This document shows, piece by piece, positions 41,336-49,785 of a DNA stretch of 64,000 bases. This DNA is from Gordonibacter massiliensis (ex Traore et al. 2017). GTDB taxonomy: Bacteria; Actinomycetota; Coriobacteriia; Coriobacteriales; Eggerthellaceae. The stretch covers positions 3,840,168-3,904,167 of the forward strand of contig LT827128.1 of NCBI GenBank assembly GCA_900170005.1, read 5' to 3'. The notes under the pieces are model-generated. The model saw only the letters and a list, made by a program, of their open reading frames with translations, was not told the origin of the DNA and made no database searches. Both the position numbers and the translations under genes were made by a program. Every line of letters starts with the position of its first letter. Position 1 is the stretch's first letter.

Positions 41336-42706
41336 ATGGATATCCGGGTTGAAGACAGGCGCGTTGAAGACGAGTCGGTAACGCTGACGGTGCGCGTGGC
41401 TGCAAGCGAGCTTGAATCGCTCGAGCGCGGCGCCTGCTTGGTAGTGGCCCAGCGAAACGGCATCGATCTGGACGGCGACGAGACGGCGCGCGAACTGCTC
41501 GATAGCGCGCTCGGCGAATCCGAGGCGGCGGCGATGGTGGCGCAAACCATGAAGAGCTTCGTCGCGCCGTTCGCCTTGTCGTCAGAAAGCGAAGACTACT
41601 CGGTGGTGGGCGCGCCGGTCTTCGATGCCGAGCGCGGCCTGGACGACGAGAGGGATTTGGTCTTCGAGGCAACGTGGACGCGTCTCGGCGCCGTGACGCT
41701 TTCCTCCTATGATCCCCTTGAGCTGGCGGTTCCGCCCATTTCGGTGAGCGAGGCCGAAATCGATGCGCGGATGGAAGAGGTCGCGCAGTCTTACACCAGC
41801 GTCGAGCGCGACGAAGGCCGCACCCAGGTTGCCGAGGGCGATGTGGTGCAGATATCGATGGACTGCCTGAAGGATGGCGAGCGCTTCGAGCAGCTGTGCT
41901 TCACCAACCGTTTGTACCGGGCAGGTTCGGGGCAGATGCCGGAAGGCTTTGACGAGGCGCTTGCCAATGTCCCGGTGGGCAGCATGGTGCACGTCGATTT
42001 CCTGCTGCCGACGCGCGAGGAGCTCGACGGGACGCTCTCGGGGCACTCCATCTGCGCGGAGGTGAAAGTGGAGGCTATCATGCGCGAAGTAGCCTGCACG
42101 CTGACCGACGACTTCGTTTCCCAAAACATTCCCGGCGCCAACAGCGTGACCGACCTGCGGGAGCGGTCCCGCAGAGAGCTCGAGCGGCAAAAGGCGGAGC
42201 AGATGCGCCATTACCGCAACTTCATGGCGGCGGGCGAACTCGCCAAGCGCATCGAGGGCTACGTTGCCGATGCGGCCTATGATGCCGTGGCTGATCAGAT
42301 GATGGACTCGCTGTACGAGCAGGCGCGCGCCGAGCGCACGACGGTAGGCGAGCTTCTGAACGCGCAAGGCTCGAGCGAGGAAGAGTACCGTATGATGGTG
42401 CTCATGCAGGCACGCGCTCAGCTGCGCCAGGGGGCCGCGCTCGACGCATGGGCCAGGCACCGCGGCCTTGAAGTAACCGACGCCGATATCGATGCGTTCT
42501 TCTCATCTTCGGCGCAGGGCCAGGGCGCTCGGATGCGCGAAGAGGTTGAAAGCGGCGGCTATCTTTACCTGGCGCGCGAGGGGGCCTTGCGCCTCAAGGC
42601 AAGCGAGGACCTCGTGGCGTGCGCCACGCTGGTTGAAGATGCTTCTCTGCAGATGTCGGCGGGGACAGCGCCGACGGTAGGGAAAGGTAGCATAATAGCG
42701 GGGTAG
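41336..42706 (+). CDS. Trigger-factor-like chaperone lacking the ribosome-docking motif
   Basis: 456 residues with the plan of trigger factor: an N-terminal domain, an FKBP-like part (EGDVVQISMDCLKDGERFEQ, MPEGFDEALANVPVGSMVHV), and the helical C-terminal arms (LRERSRRELERQKAEQMRHY, YMMVLMQARAQLRQG-like). The ribosome-binding signature GFRxGxxP expected in the first 50 residues is absent. It is therefore more likely a free or client-specific chaperone than the housekeeping Tig. AAGGAGG sits 8 bases before ATG 41336. The molybdoenzyme downstream is the obvious client candidate. Confidence 0.8.
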   Translation: MDIRVEDRRVEDESVTLTVRVAASELESLERGACLVVAQRNGIDLDGDETARELLDSALGESEAAAMVAQTMKSFVAPFALSSESEDYSVVGAPVFDAERGLDDERDLVFEATWTRLGAVTLSSYDPLELAVPPISVSEAEIDARMEEVAQSYTSVERDEGRTQVAEGDVVQISMDCLKDGERFEQLCFTNRLYRAGSGQMPEGFDEALANVPVGSMVHVDFLLPTREELDGTLSGHSICAEVKVEAIMREVACTLTDDFVSQNIPGANSVTDLRERSRRELERQKAEQMRHYRNFMAAGELAKRIEGYVADAAYDAVADQMMDSLYEQARAERTTVGELLNAQGSSEEEYRMMVLMQARAQLRQGAALDAWARHRGLEVTDADIDAFFSSSAQGQGARMREEVESGGYLYLAREGALRLKASEDLVACATLVEDASLQMSAGTAPTVGKGSIIAG

Positions 42707-42743
42707 GTACCGGTGACGCGCGAGTTGACAAGGAGGCAGGGCC

Positions 42744-45491
42744 ATGGCGGCAGGCATACCTATGAAGGTTTCGCACGATGTTGCATTGGCGAAGATCACC
42801 GCGCCTCGTTGCTCGTCCCTCTCCATCGACCGAGATGGCGCGCTGCAAAGCCTGATCGAGTGCTTGAGCGGCAAGATCGTGACGGTCGAGGCTCCGGCGG
42901 GGTCGGCAAGAAGCGGCTTTCTGGCAGAAGCGTACCGGCGCCTCGGCGACGATCCCGAGCATTGGCGAACGGCCTGGCTGTCAGTGGACGAAGCCGACGA
43001 CCGCGATAGGTTGGCGCGCCATGTGCTGGCCGCCCTGCACACGGTGTGGCCCGAGCTCGATACGGTCGAACTGGCCCGGCTTTACCGGGAAAACCCCACC
43101 TACTATTCGGTTGCGCTCAGCAACTTCTTGCTCGAACGCGCTTCCGATGTGAGGGTGGACGTGGTTTTGTTCGTCGACGACCTGCATAGGGCCGCCCCCG
43201 ATGCCATCGCGGAATTTCTCAATTCGGCGGCGCGCTATTTCCCTGAAACGGTGCACGTGGTAGCTTCGGGCAACTATCTGCTGTGGGAGTACATCGATTT
43301 GGCTTTTCGCGACGAGGTGCGCATGTTCCCCTCGGACAAGCTCAACTTCACCCAGGACGAGGTGGAAGCCATTTTGAGGCAGGCCATGGACATCCAGACA
43401 TCGCCGCAGGTCTCCTACGTGTCCGAAACGCCCATCAAGCTGGATGCGCAGGATTTGAAGGCGCTTGCGGCTGATCTGTGGAACATAACGAACGGCTGGT
43501 CGCTCGGCGTTCGCACGTATGCCGACGCGCTTGTCCGCGGGTCGATCGACTGCTCCGCAACGGTGGACGAGCGTGCGCTCGGGCAGATGCTCAACCGCTT
43601 TTTCCGCAGCAGCGTATTGGATGAGCTGCCCGAAGATCTGGCACAGTTCGTAATCGAAGTGGCGCTGACCGATACGGTGTGCGCCGACTTGTGCAATGCG
43701 CTCACCTCGCGCACCGACTCCAAGTTCGTCCTGCGCGATTTGCGCCTACGGGGGTGCTTTCTCAGTCCGTGCGCCAACGAGGCGGGCTGGTTCGAGTTCC
43801 ATCCGCTGTTTCGCCGATGGCTGCGCATGAAACAGGGTCAGATGGACGCCGACCGTCTGCTCGAGTTGTGCCGGACGGCAAGCGATTGGTACGAAGCGCA
43901 CCGGATGACCTCCGAGGCGGCGAAGTACTTGCTGATGGCGTCGGATTCCAACTTCATCGAGAACCTGGCCCAAGCATCGGGATACGAGTCGCAGCGCGCC
44001 GGCGTGACCTACTCCGAATGGATCAGCCGCATTCCGGCAGCTCGGTTCACCGAGTCACCCCAATTGGCGCTCCATGCGGCCTGGGGGTATGTCATCTGCG
44101 CCCGAACGGACGAGGGCTTGCGTTGGATCGAGGTGTTCGAGCGCGCCGCCGCTCGCGAACTCGGCCAGGATGGACCCGATGCTTCGATCGTGGTGGACCT
44201 GTTCCGGGCAAAATGCCTTGAAATGGACTGCCTCCATGATGAAGCCATGGTCAAAAGCGAGGCCATCCTGCACTCTCACGAGGAAGAGCTCTCTCTTCCT
44301 CAGCGTTGCCTGTTGCTGCACTCCCTGGCGGAATCATATGTGCGGAGGGGCCGGTTCGACGAGGCGCTGAAGAACTATCTGCAGGCAGAGGTCATGGCCG
44401 AGCTGGGCAAGTCCGACTTTTACCTCGCCATGTGCCGTATGGGCATCATCTCCCTGCGCATCGCGCAGGGAGAACTGAAGGAGGCCCTCGAACTGTGCGA
44501 AAAGGCGCTCGCCGAATGCCCCGATACCGTTATCCCGTACGGGTCGCTGCTTGCCTCCAAGGGATACCTGTGCGTGGAGATGGACCGGCTGGAAGAGGCG
44601 CGCGAGTGCGTCGAACGCGCCCACCGTATCGTGTCAACGTCTCGCAACGTGGATATGCTCTACGAGGCCGAGGCCGAGCGCGCCCATTACTACGCGGCGG
44701 TGGGGAAGCACGCCCAGGCTTTCAACCTGATAACGAAGACGGCGCTGCAGATGGGCACGGCAAGCGTGCCGCGCAGCATCAACCTGCTCGTGTATGTCAG
44801 GCAGGTCCAGGTAGCGTTGGCCATGGGATACGTTCCCGAGGCGGATGCGGCGGCGAAGCGCCTTGAGGCGGGCATTGGCCGGGGCGATATAGATTTCGAG
44901 CTGGCTGGTTTGGCTGCCAGGGCCGCAGTCGACGATGCTTCGGGAAGCGTCGGCGATCCCGACGACATCTTGCCGTCCGTCGAGCGCGCATGCGATGCGG
45001 GACTCGGCTTGCGCGAACTCGAGCTTTCCCTCCGGGCGGCCGAGCGCTTGGCGGCCCGGGGAAGGCGTTCCGATGCCCTCATGTACCTCAACCGTGCGCT
45101 CAGGCTGCAAGCCGGCCAGCAGGTGGTCGGCCCCTTCTTGCGTTCCGGCGGAAAAATCCGCGCGTTGCTTCACGAGATCGTGGATGTGCGCAAGTCCGGC
45201 GGACAGGCTCGCCAGCTTGCCAAGGCGGTGCTGCACCGTTTCGGGGCCAATGAAGCCGAGGAGACGGTGCTGGAGCGCACGACGAACCCCATGGCCCGCT
45301 TCGGCTTGACCGAGCGCGAGTGCGAGGTGCTGGAGCTTCTTGACGCGGGCCTTTCCCGACGGGAGATCGCCGAGGTGCTCACCGTGTCGCTGAACACGGT
45401 GAAAAGCCACGTGGGAGGCATCTACAGCAAGCTGGGGGTCACTAACCGCATCGACGCATTCTCCATCGTCCACGACGGCGAGGACGAGTAG
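42744..45491 (+). CDS. Large LuxR-family (MalT/LAL-like) transcriptional regulator
   Basis: 915 residues. The N-terminal STAND-type ATPase has a degenerate P-loop (VEAPAGSARSGFL, with Ser for the Lys of GxxGxGK[ST]) and the Walker B-like VVLFVDDLHRAAPDA. The middle is made of TPR-like helices (YVRRGRFDEALKNYLQAEV, LKEALELCEKALAECPDTV). The C-terminus is a LuxR HTH, LTERECEVLELLDAGLSRRE to NTVKSHVGGIYSKLGVTNR (about 854-900). The start follows AAGGAGG. Eggerthellaceae often pair such regulators with substrate-induced molybdoenzymes. It probably controls the CACCC-repeat promoters of this block. Confidence 0.88.
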   Translation: MAAGIPMKVSHDVALAKITAPRCSSLSIDRDGALQSLIECLSGKIVTVEAPAGSARSGFLAEAYRRLGDDPEHWRTAWLSVDEADDRDRLARHVLAALHTVWPELDTVELARLYRENPTYYSVALSNFLLERASDVRVDVVLFVDDLHRAAPDAIAEFLNSAARYFPETVHVVASGNYLLWEYIDLAFRDEVRMFPSDKLNFTQDEVEAILRQAMDIQTSPQVSYVSETPIKLDAQDLKALAADLWNITNGWSLGVRTYADALVRGSIDCSATVDERALGQMLNRFFRSSVLDELPEDLAQFVIEVALTDTVCADLCNALTSRTDSKFVLRDLRLRGCFLSPCANEAGWFEFHPLFRRWLRMKQGQMDADRLLELCRTASDWYEAHRMTSEAAKYLLMASDSNFIENLAQASGYESQRAGVTYSEWISRIPAARFTESPQLALHAAWGYVICARTDEGLRWIEVFERAAARELGQDGPDASIVVDLFRAKCLEMDCLHDEAMVKSEAILHSHEEELSLPQRCLLLHSLAESYVRRGRFDEALKNYLQAEVMAELGKSDFYLAMCRMGIISLRIAQGELKEALELCEKALAECPDTVIPYGSLLASKGYLCVEMDRLEEARECVERAHRIVSTSRNVDMLYEAEAERAHYYAAVGKHAQAFNLITKTALQMGTASVPRSINLLVYVRQVQVALAMGYVPEADAAAKRLEAGIGRGDIDFELAGLAARAAVDDASGSVGDPDDILPSVERACDAGLGLRELELSLRAAERLAARGRRSDALMYLNRALRLQAGQQVVGPFLRSGGKIRALLHEIVDVRKSGGQARQLAKAVLHRFGANEAEETVLERTTNPMARFGLTERECEVLELLDAGLSRREIAEVLTVSLNTVKSHVGGIYSKLGVTNRIDAFSIVHDGEDE

Positions 45492-45545
45492 CCGCGCATC
45501 GGCTCGCCTCTGTTGTCATCGGCGGGCGCGTGCGCACGTCCCCGC

Positions 45546-45580
45546 CTCACCCTGCTTCTCATCCTAGCCTCCATCCCGGG
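45546..45580. promoter_or_regulatory. CACCC direct-repeat site C (molybdoenzyme promoter)
   Basis: CTCACCCT (45546), TCATCCT (45559) and CCATCCCGGG (45571) repeat the order and spacing (12 and 12 bases) of the site at 41199-41237. It lies about 160 bases before the oxidoreductase start codon, in the gap after the regulator gene. Confidence 0.75.
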
Positions 45581-45737
45581 AATAGGCTGGGGAAACCACC
45601 TTGGGCGCATCATGTTCGCCGCCCCCGCCCTCAATAGAATGATCTTAACGGCATGCGAGCGAAACCCGGGCTTGCCCGCATGCGACTTTCGCGGGGCTGG
45701 GAGGATGCCCCGCACAGACCATTCGAGAGGGGCTGCA

Positions 45738-48485
45738 ATGGAACTTAAGAAGACCGAACGGGTCGAGGTCAAGCTTCCTGCCGACATGCCGAACAAGTAC
45801 ATCGACGAGACCGGCGTCCAGTGGACGTATTCCCGCTGCTTCTACTGCCATATGAACTGCGGCATCGTCATCGGCGTCGACACCAAGACCGACCGCGTGG
45901 TGGAGATTCGCGGCAACTGGAAAGAGGGCACGGTGTTGTGCGACCGCATGGGCGAGCGCGGCCAGAAGGCCATCCAGATGCACTACCACCCTAAGCGCAT
46001 CAACCATGTTCTGAAGCGCGCCGGCGAGCGCGGCGAGGACAAGTGGGAGGAGATCCCCTACGAGAAGGCGATGGACGAGATCGCCGACAAGCTGCAGGCG
46101 CTGATCGACAAGTACGGTCCCGAGACGCTGGTCTCTTCCGAGGGAACGTACCGCTCCGACCACCTGTGGGCGCGCACCCGCTTCTTCAACAACCTCGGCA
46201 ACCCGGGCAACGTCATCGACCCCGGTACCATCTGCTGGTGCTGGAACTACACGCTGAACATGGCCATGGTGGGCTGGCCTATCGAGGCCATCTCGCCGGT
46301 GGGCATCGACCAATCCGACACGTTCGTGGTATGGGGCCTTTCGGCTTCCGAGAAATACGGCCCGCAAAGCCCCATGTGGCGCCAGTATCTTGCTGCTATG
46401 GACCGCCCCGGCAAGAAGCCGAAGATGATCGTCATCGACCCGTATTGCACCACGCAGGCCCTGCTGGCCGACATCTGGATGCCCATCTACCCCGGCACCG
46501 ACCATGCGCTCGCCCTGGCTTGGCTGCACGAGGTCATCGAGAACGAGTGGTATGACGAGGAGTTCATCAAGTGGTGGTCGAACGGCCCGTTCCTGTTGGA
46601 CAAGAAGACCAAGCACACCATCCGCGCCGATCAGGTTAAAGAGGGAGCCGCGCACTCCGACTTCGTGGTGTGGGACGACCTTGCCAACGACATCTTGCTG
46701 TGGAACTCTGACAAGAACGAGTGGTTCGCCGACGGCGACGTCGACCCGGCTCTGAGCGGCACCCATACCATCTCGCTGCTCGACGGCTCCTCGGTCGAGT
46801 GCTACACCGCCTGGGATGCCATCAAGGAGATGGCCGAGCCTTACAGCCCGCAGTGGGCGGCTCCCGTCACCGGCATCCCCGAGAACAAGATCGCCGATTC
46901 CGCCCGCGTGTACGCCACCAACGGCAACGCGTTCATCACCTGGGGCCTCGGCGGCGGCGACCAGGCCGGCCCGAACGCCTCGCGCCTGTGCATCACCAAG
47001 ACCATCCTGCGCATCATCTGCAATTACATCGACAAGCCGGGCGGCGAATATGTGGGCGAGCCCGGCGTCGTGCAGGCCGACGGCTCCAAGCCGTTCCCGT
47101 ACCGCGACGCCGAGATGGAGATGTCCGAGCTCGTCACGCCGGAGATCCGCAAGAAGTACATCGGCTACGACCAGTTCCGCGCCATGAGCTGGAAGGGCTA
47201 CGAGCCGATCTACGACGCCTACATGAAGATGTTCGGCGTCCCGCGCCCTATGCTGCACCAGCTGCTGTGCTCGCCGGTGCTGGTGTACGACGCCATGGAG
47301 TTCGGCGATCCCTATCCCATCAAGGCCATGATCATGTGGTCCTCCAACCCGTTCGCCTGGGCGCCCGATCCGCAGCGCCTGTACAAGATCATGAAGAACA
47401 ACCTGGAGCTTATCGTCTCGGTCGAGTACTGGAAGACCCCTGCCGCGGCTATGGCCGACTACATCATCCCCGGCTGCGACTCCCTCGAGCGCCCGTGCTT
47501 TACCACCGCCGAGGACTCCAACGACTTCGTGGTTTGCGGCGACCGCGGCTCCAAGCCGGTGGGCGACCGCGTTATGGACTACGATTTCTTCCGCGGTTTG
47601 GGTATCCGCATGGGTCAGGCCGAGGCTTGGCCGTGGGAGACCTACGAGGACGTCATCAAGTACCGCATCTCGCGCGGAGTCGACGTCGACTACACCACGC
47701 TATGCGAGCAGGGCACTTGGTTCCCCGGGCCCACTCGGTCCTTCAAGTACGCCGAGACGTTGCCGAATGGACAGACCAAGGGCTTCGCGACGCCTACCCG
47801 CAAGGCCGAAATCTACCCCACGCTCATGGAAGATCTGGACTACAGTGCGCTTCCGTACTACCGCGAACTGCCCGAGACGCCGCTTTCGAATCCCGAACTT
47901 GCCAAGAAGTACCCGCTGCGCCTGACCACCGGCGGTCGCGTCTCGGTTCTGTACCACTCCGAGAACCGCGTTCCCGGCCAGGGCACCCGCTCCATCTTCC
48001 CGTACCCCAGCGTTTACATGCATCGCGAGGACGCCCGTGCCTGCGGCGTGCGCGACGGCGACTGGGTTTGGATCGAGAACGAGCGCGGGCGCATCAAGCA
48101 GGTTGCCCATGTCGACCAGGCCATCATCAAGGGTACCGTGCAGGCCATGCCCTCGTGGTGGTATCCGGAGCTTCCGGCAGAGGAGCCGTGGAACCAGGGC
48201 GCGTTCATCTCCAACGTCGGCTGCCTGGTGGATGGCACGGTCAGGGGTTCCGACGAAGCCACGGGAACATGGACGAACCGCGGCCTGCTCTGCCGCATCT
48301 ACCCGTGCATCGATCCTGCCGATCGCACGGACGTGACAGTGACAGGTGACCAGTTCATCGAGGGCGACACCTACTTCAACGATCAGTACGACAAGCTGGG
48401 CTGCCGTGAGATCAAGCGGATCGACTGGGAGAACGCCGATCCGGGCCAGCATCCCACATGCACGTACGACACGCTCGGCAAGTAG
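45738..48485 (+). CDS. Cytosolic molybdopterin oxidoreductase, acetylene-hydratase-like
   Basis: 915 residues of the DMSO-reductase superfamily, with bis-MGD cofactor expected. The N-terminal 4Fe-4S ligands are C34, C37, C41 (CFYCHMNC) and C68. A metal-ligand candidate is C166 or C168 in GTICWCWNYT, which would fit the Cys-ligated acetylene-hydratase branch. Later marks: MIVIDPYCTTQALLADIWMP, IKAMIMWSSNPFAWAPDPQR, GCDSLERPCF, and the C-terminal MopB domain VSVLYHSENRVPGQ. There is no Tat signal, so it is cytosolic. Catechol dehydroxylases of this bacterial group are relatives, but the substrate here cannot be read from sequence. GAGAGGGG precedes ATG 45738. Confidence 0.9.
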   Translation: MELKKTERVEVKLPADMPNKYIDETGVQWTYSRCFYCHMNCGIVIGVDTKTDRVVEIRGNWKEGTVLCDRMGERGQKAIQMHYHPKRINHVLKRAGERGEDKWEEIPYEKAMDEIADKLQALIDKYGPETLVSSEGTYRSDHLWARTRFFNNLGNPGNVIDPGTICWCWNYTLNMAMVGWPIEAISPVGIDQSDTFVVWGLSASEKYGPQSPMWRQYLAAMDRPGKKPKMIVIDPYCTTQALLADIWMPIYPGTDHALALAWLHEVIENEWYDEEFIKWWSNGPFLLDKKTKHTIRADQVKEGAAHSDFVVWDDLANDILLWNSDKNEWFADGDVDPALSGTHTISLLDGSSVECYTAWDAIKEMAEPYSPQWAAPVTGIPENKIADSARVYATNGNAFITWGLGGGDQAGPNASRLCITKTILRIICNYIDKPGGEYVGEPGVVQADGSKPFPYRDAEMEMSELVTPEIRKKYIGYDQFRAMSWKGYEPIYDAYMKMFGVPRPMLHQLLCSPVLVYDAMEFGDPYPIKAMIMWSSNPFAWAPDPQRLYKIMKNNLELIVSVEYWKTPAAAMADYIIPGCDSLERPCFTTAEDSNDFVVCGDRGSKPVGDRVMDYDFFRGLGIRMGQAEAWPWETYEDVIKYRISRGVDVDYTTLCEQGTWFPGPTRSFKYAETLPNGQTKGFATPTRKAEIYPTLMEDLDYSALPYYRELPETPLSNPELAKKYPLRLTTGGRVSVLYHSENRVPGQGTRSIFPYPSVYMHREDARACGVRDGDWVWIENERGRIKQVAHVDQAIIKGTVQAMPSWWYPELPAEEPWNQGAFISNVGCLVDGTVRGSDEATGTWTNRGLLCRIYPCIDPADRTDVTVTGDQFIEGDTYFNDQYDKLGCREIKRIDWENADPGQHPTCTYDTLGK

Positions 48486-48642
48486 CGGGCTGTCGGCACG
48501 GGGCAGATGACACCTCCCCGCAACGTGTGGCATGAACAACCGAGGGGGCGGCAGCCGATGCTGGCGCCCCCTCGACGGGGCAGCGGAAGAGAGTGCGCGG
48601 TGCGGGTCGAGCGCGGATGTGTGGCGGGAGGGGAATCGTTTT

Positions 48643-48954
48643 ATGACGTTCTGGTCGCAGTTCTTCGAAATGCTGTTTCTGGTGGGCTTCGGGATCGCCT
48701 GGCCTTCCTCCATCGTGAAATCGATCCGCTCGAGAACGGCAAAAGGCAAGAGCCTGCTGTTCCTGAGCATATCGTTTTGCGCCTACCTGTGCGGGATCAC
48801 CTCGAAATTCACGGCTACGTCCTTGAGCTACGTGGTGGTGTTCTACGTGATCAACCTCTGCTTCGTGGGGACCGATATCGTGCTGTACTTCATCAACTCG
48901 AAGCGTGACAAAGAACGCGAGGCGCAGGAGGCGAGTGTGCTGGGGGACGGCTGA
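48643..48954 (+). CDS. Small PQ-loop/SemiSWEET-like membrane protein
   Basis: 103 residues with three membrane helices: FFEMLFLVGFGIAWPSSIV, LLFLSISFCAYLCGI and YVVVFYVINLCFVGTDIVLY. The loop WPSSIVKSIRSRTAKGKSLL resembles the PQ-loop turn of SemiSWEET sugar or small-molecule carriers, which work as dimers. GGGAGGGG lies about 9 bases before ATG 48643. It follows the molybdoenzyme by about 160 bases on the same strand and could carry that enzyme's substrate or product. This assignment is tentative. Confidence 0.65.
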   Translation: MTFWSQFFEMLFLVGFGIAWPSSIVKSIRSRTAKGKSLLFLSISFCAYLCGITSKFTATSLSYVVVFYVINLCFVGTDIVLYFINSKRDKEREAQEASVLGDG

Positions 48955-48998
48955 GCACCGCCTTGCGGCGCGGGCTTGCCTTCGGACTGGATGGACGC

Positions 48999-49298
48999 AT
49001 GGCTTACGGACCTCTCAGAACCCATTTCACTTCGCGAAAACGCGTCTCGATAGACGCGCATCTGTGCGTGGGCTGCAAGCTTTGCATGCGCGGCTGCCCC
49101 TTGGGCAACGTGATCGGCTATGACGCGAACGCGCGCCGAGCGTATGTGGACGATGCCTTGGTTTGCGGCGGGTGCGGAGCGTGCTTGCGCACCTGTCCCG
49201 CCAACGCCGTCCATATGGTGGAGGAACTCGCGCAAGGAGCGCTTTCCCCTCGTACGGCGCCCGTTATCGCCCCTGGCCAACGTCGTACCACCCCTTGA
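48999..49298 (+). CDS. Two-cluster 4Fe-4S ferredoxin-like protein
   Basis: 99 residues from ATG 48999 (TTG 48963 would add 12). Two ferredoxin motifs: CVGCKLCMRGCPLGNV and CGGCGACLRTCPANAV. It is a likely electron carrier for the molybdoenzyme two genes upstream. No good ribosome site is seen before ATG 48999; translation may be coupled to the PQ-loop gene, whose stop is 45 bases away. The C-terminal about 25 residues are Pro/Arg-rich and overlap a CACCC repeat site for the next gene. Confidence 0.8.
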   Translation: MAYGPLRTHFTSRKRVSIDAHLCVGCKLCMRGCPLGNVIGYDANARRAYVDDALVCGGCGACLRTCPANAVHMVEELAQGALSPRTAPVIAPGQRRTTP

Positions 49299-49329
49299 AC
49301 CACCCTCTTGCTGGCCGGGTGAGAGGGTG
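49289..49329. promoter_or_regulatory. CACCC direct-repeat site D and hairpin
   Basis: CACCCC (49289) and CACCCT (49301) are 12 bases apart. CCACCCTCT (49300-49308) also pairs with AGAGGGTGG (49322-49330), giving a hairpin. The site lies between the ferredoxin-like and the collagen-like genes. Confidence 0.6.
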
Positions 49330-49438
49330 GGATAAATCGCGCAGGCGGGGTCATGTCCTGCGCGGAATCGGCTCCTACAATTTCGAATAGGGAAAGCGGC
49401 TAGGATAGGCGGCTTTCATTTCATAAGGAGGTTTTCCC

Positions 49439-49642
49439 ATGTGCTTCAGACCATCGACCCCGGTAGTCAACAATCCCGAAGGTGCGGGCAGCCCAAGCGC
49501 TCCCGGCGCTCCCGGCGCGCCTGGCACCCCCAAGGCTCCCGGCGCGCCTGGCGCCCCCGGTACGCCTGATGCCCCCAAAGCTCCCGGCGCGCCTGGTGCT
49601 TCCAGCACGCCGAAATCCTCCGAAGCTTCCTTCCGAAAGTAA
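49439..49642 (+). CDS. Small collagen-like protein (Gly-Ala-Pro repeats)
   Basis: 67 residues: MCFRPSTPVVNNPEGAGSPS, then about ten collagen-type triplets built from APG, then SSTPKSSEASFRK. A near-ideal AAGGAGG lies 7 bases before the ATG, strong evidence of real translation. There is no signal peptide or membrane helix. A Cys at position 2 could be a metal ligand or modification site. I do not know a function. It ends the molybdoenzyme block and has its own CACCC repeat site upstream. Confidence 0.7.
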   Translation: MCFRPSTPVVNNPEGAGSPSAPGAPGAPGTPKAPGAPGAPGTPDAPKAPGAPGASSTPKSSEASFRK

Positions 49643-49785
49643 ACGGCAGCGTCGGGTCCTCCGCAGCGCGTTCGCTGCGTCAACGGCGCCGCTACCGTTG
49701 GGTGAAGGTCGGTAACGGAACGCCTGGGCGAACGCGCGCCGGTGATAGGCTCGTCGCATCAAGCCGATGCGATAGGAGCTTCATC

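Noticed and set aside
45738-48485. Assignment as a specific catechol or dopamine dehydroxylase
   Set aside because: Family and taxonomic context allow it, but no sequence feature that I can read fixes the substrate, so no gene name is given.
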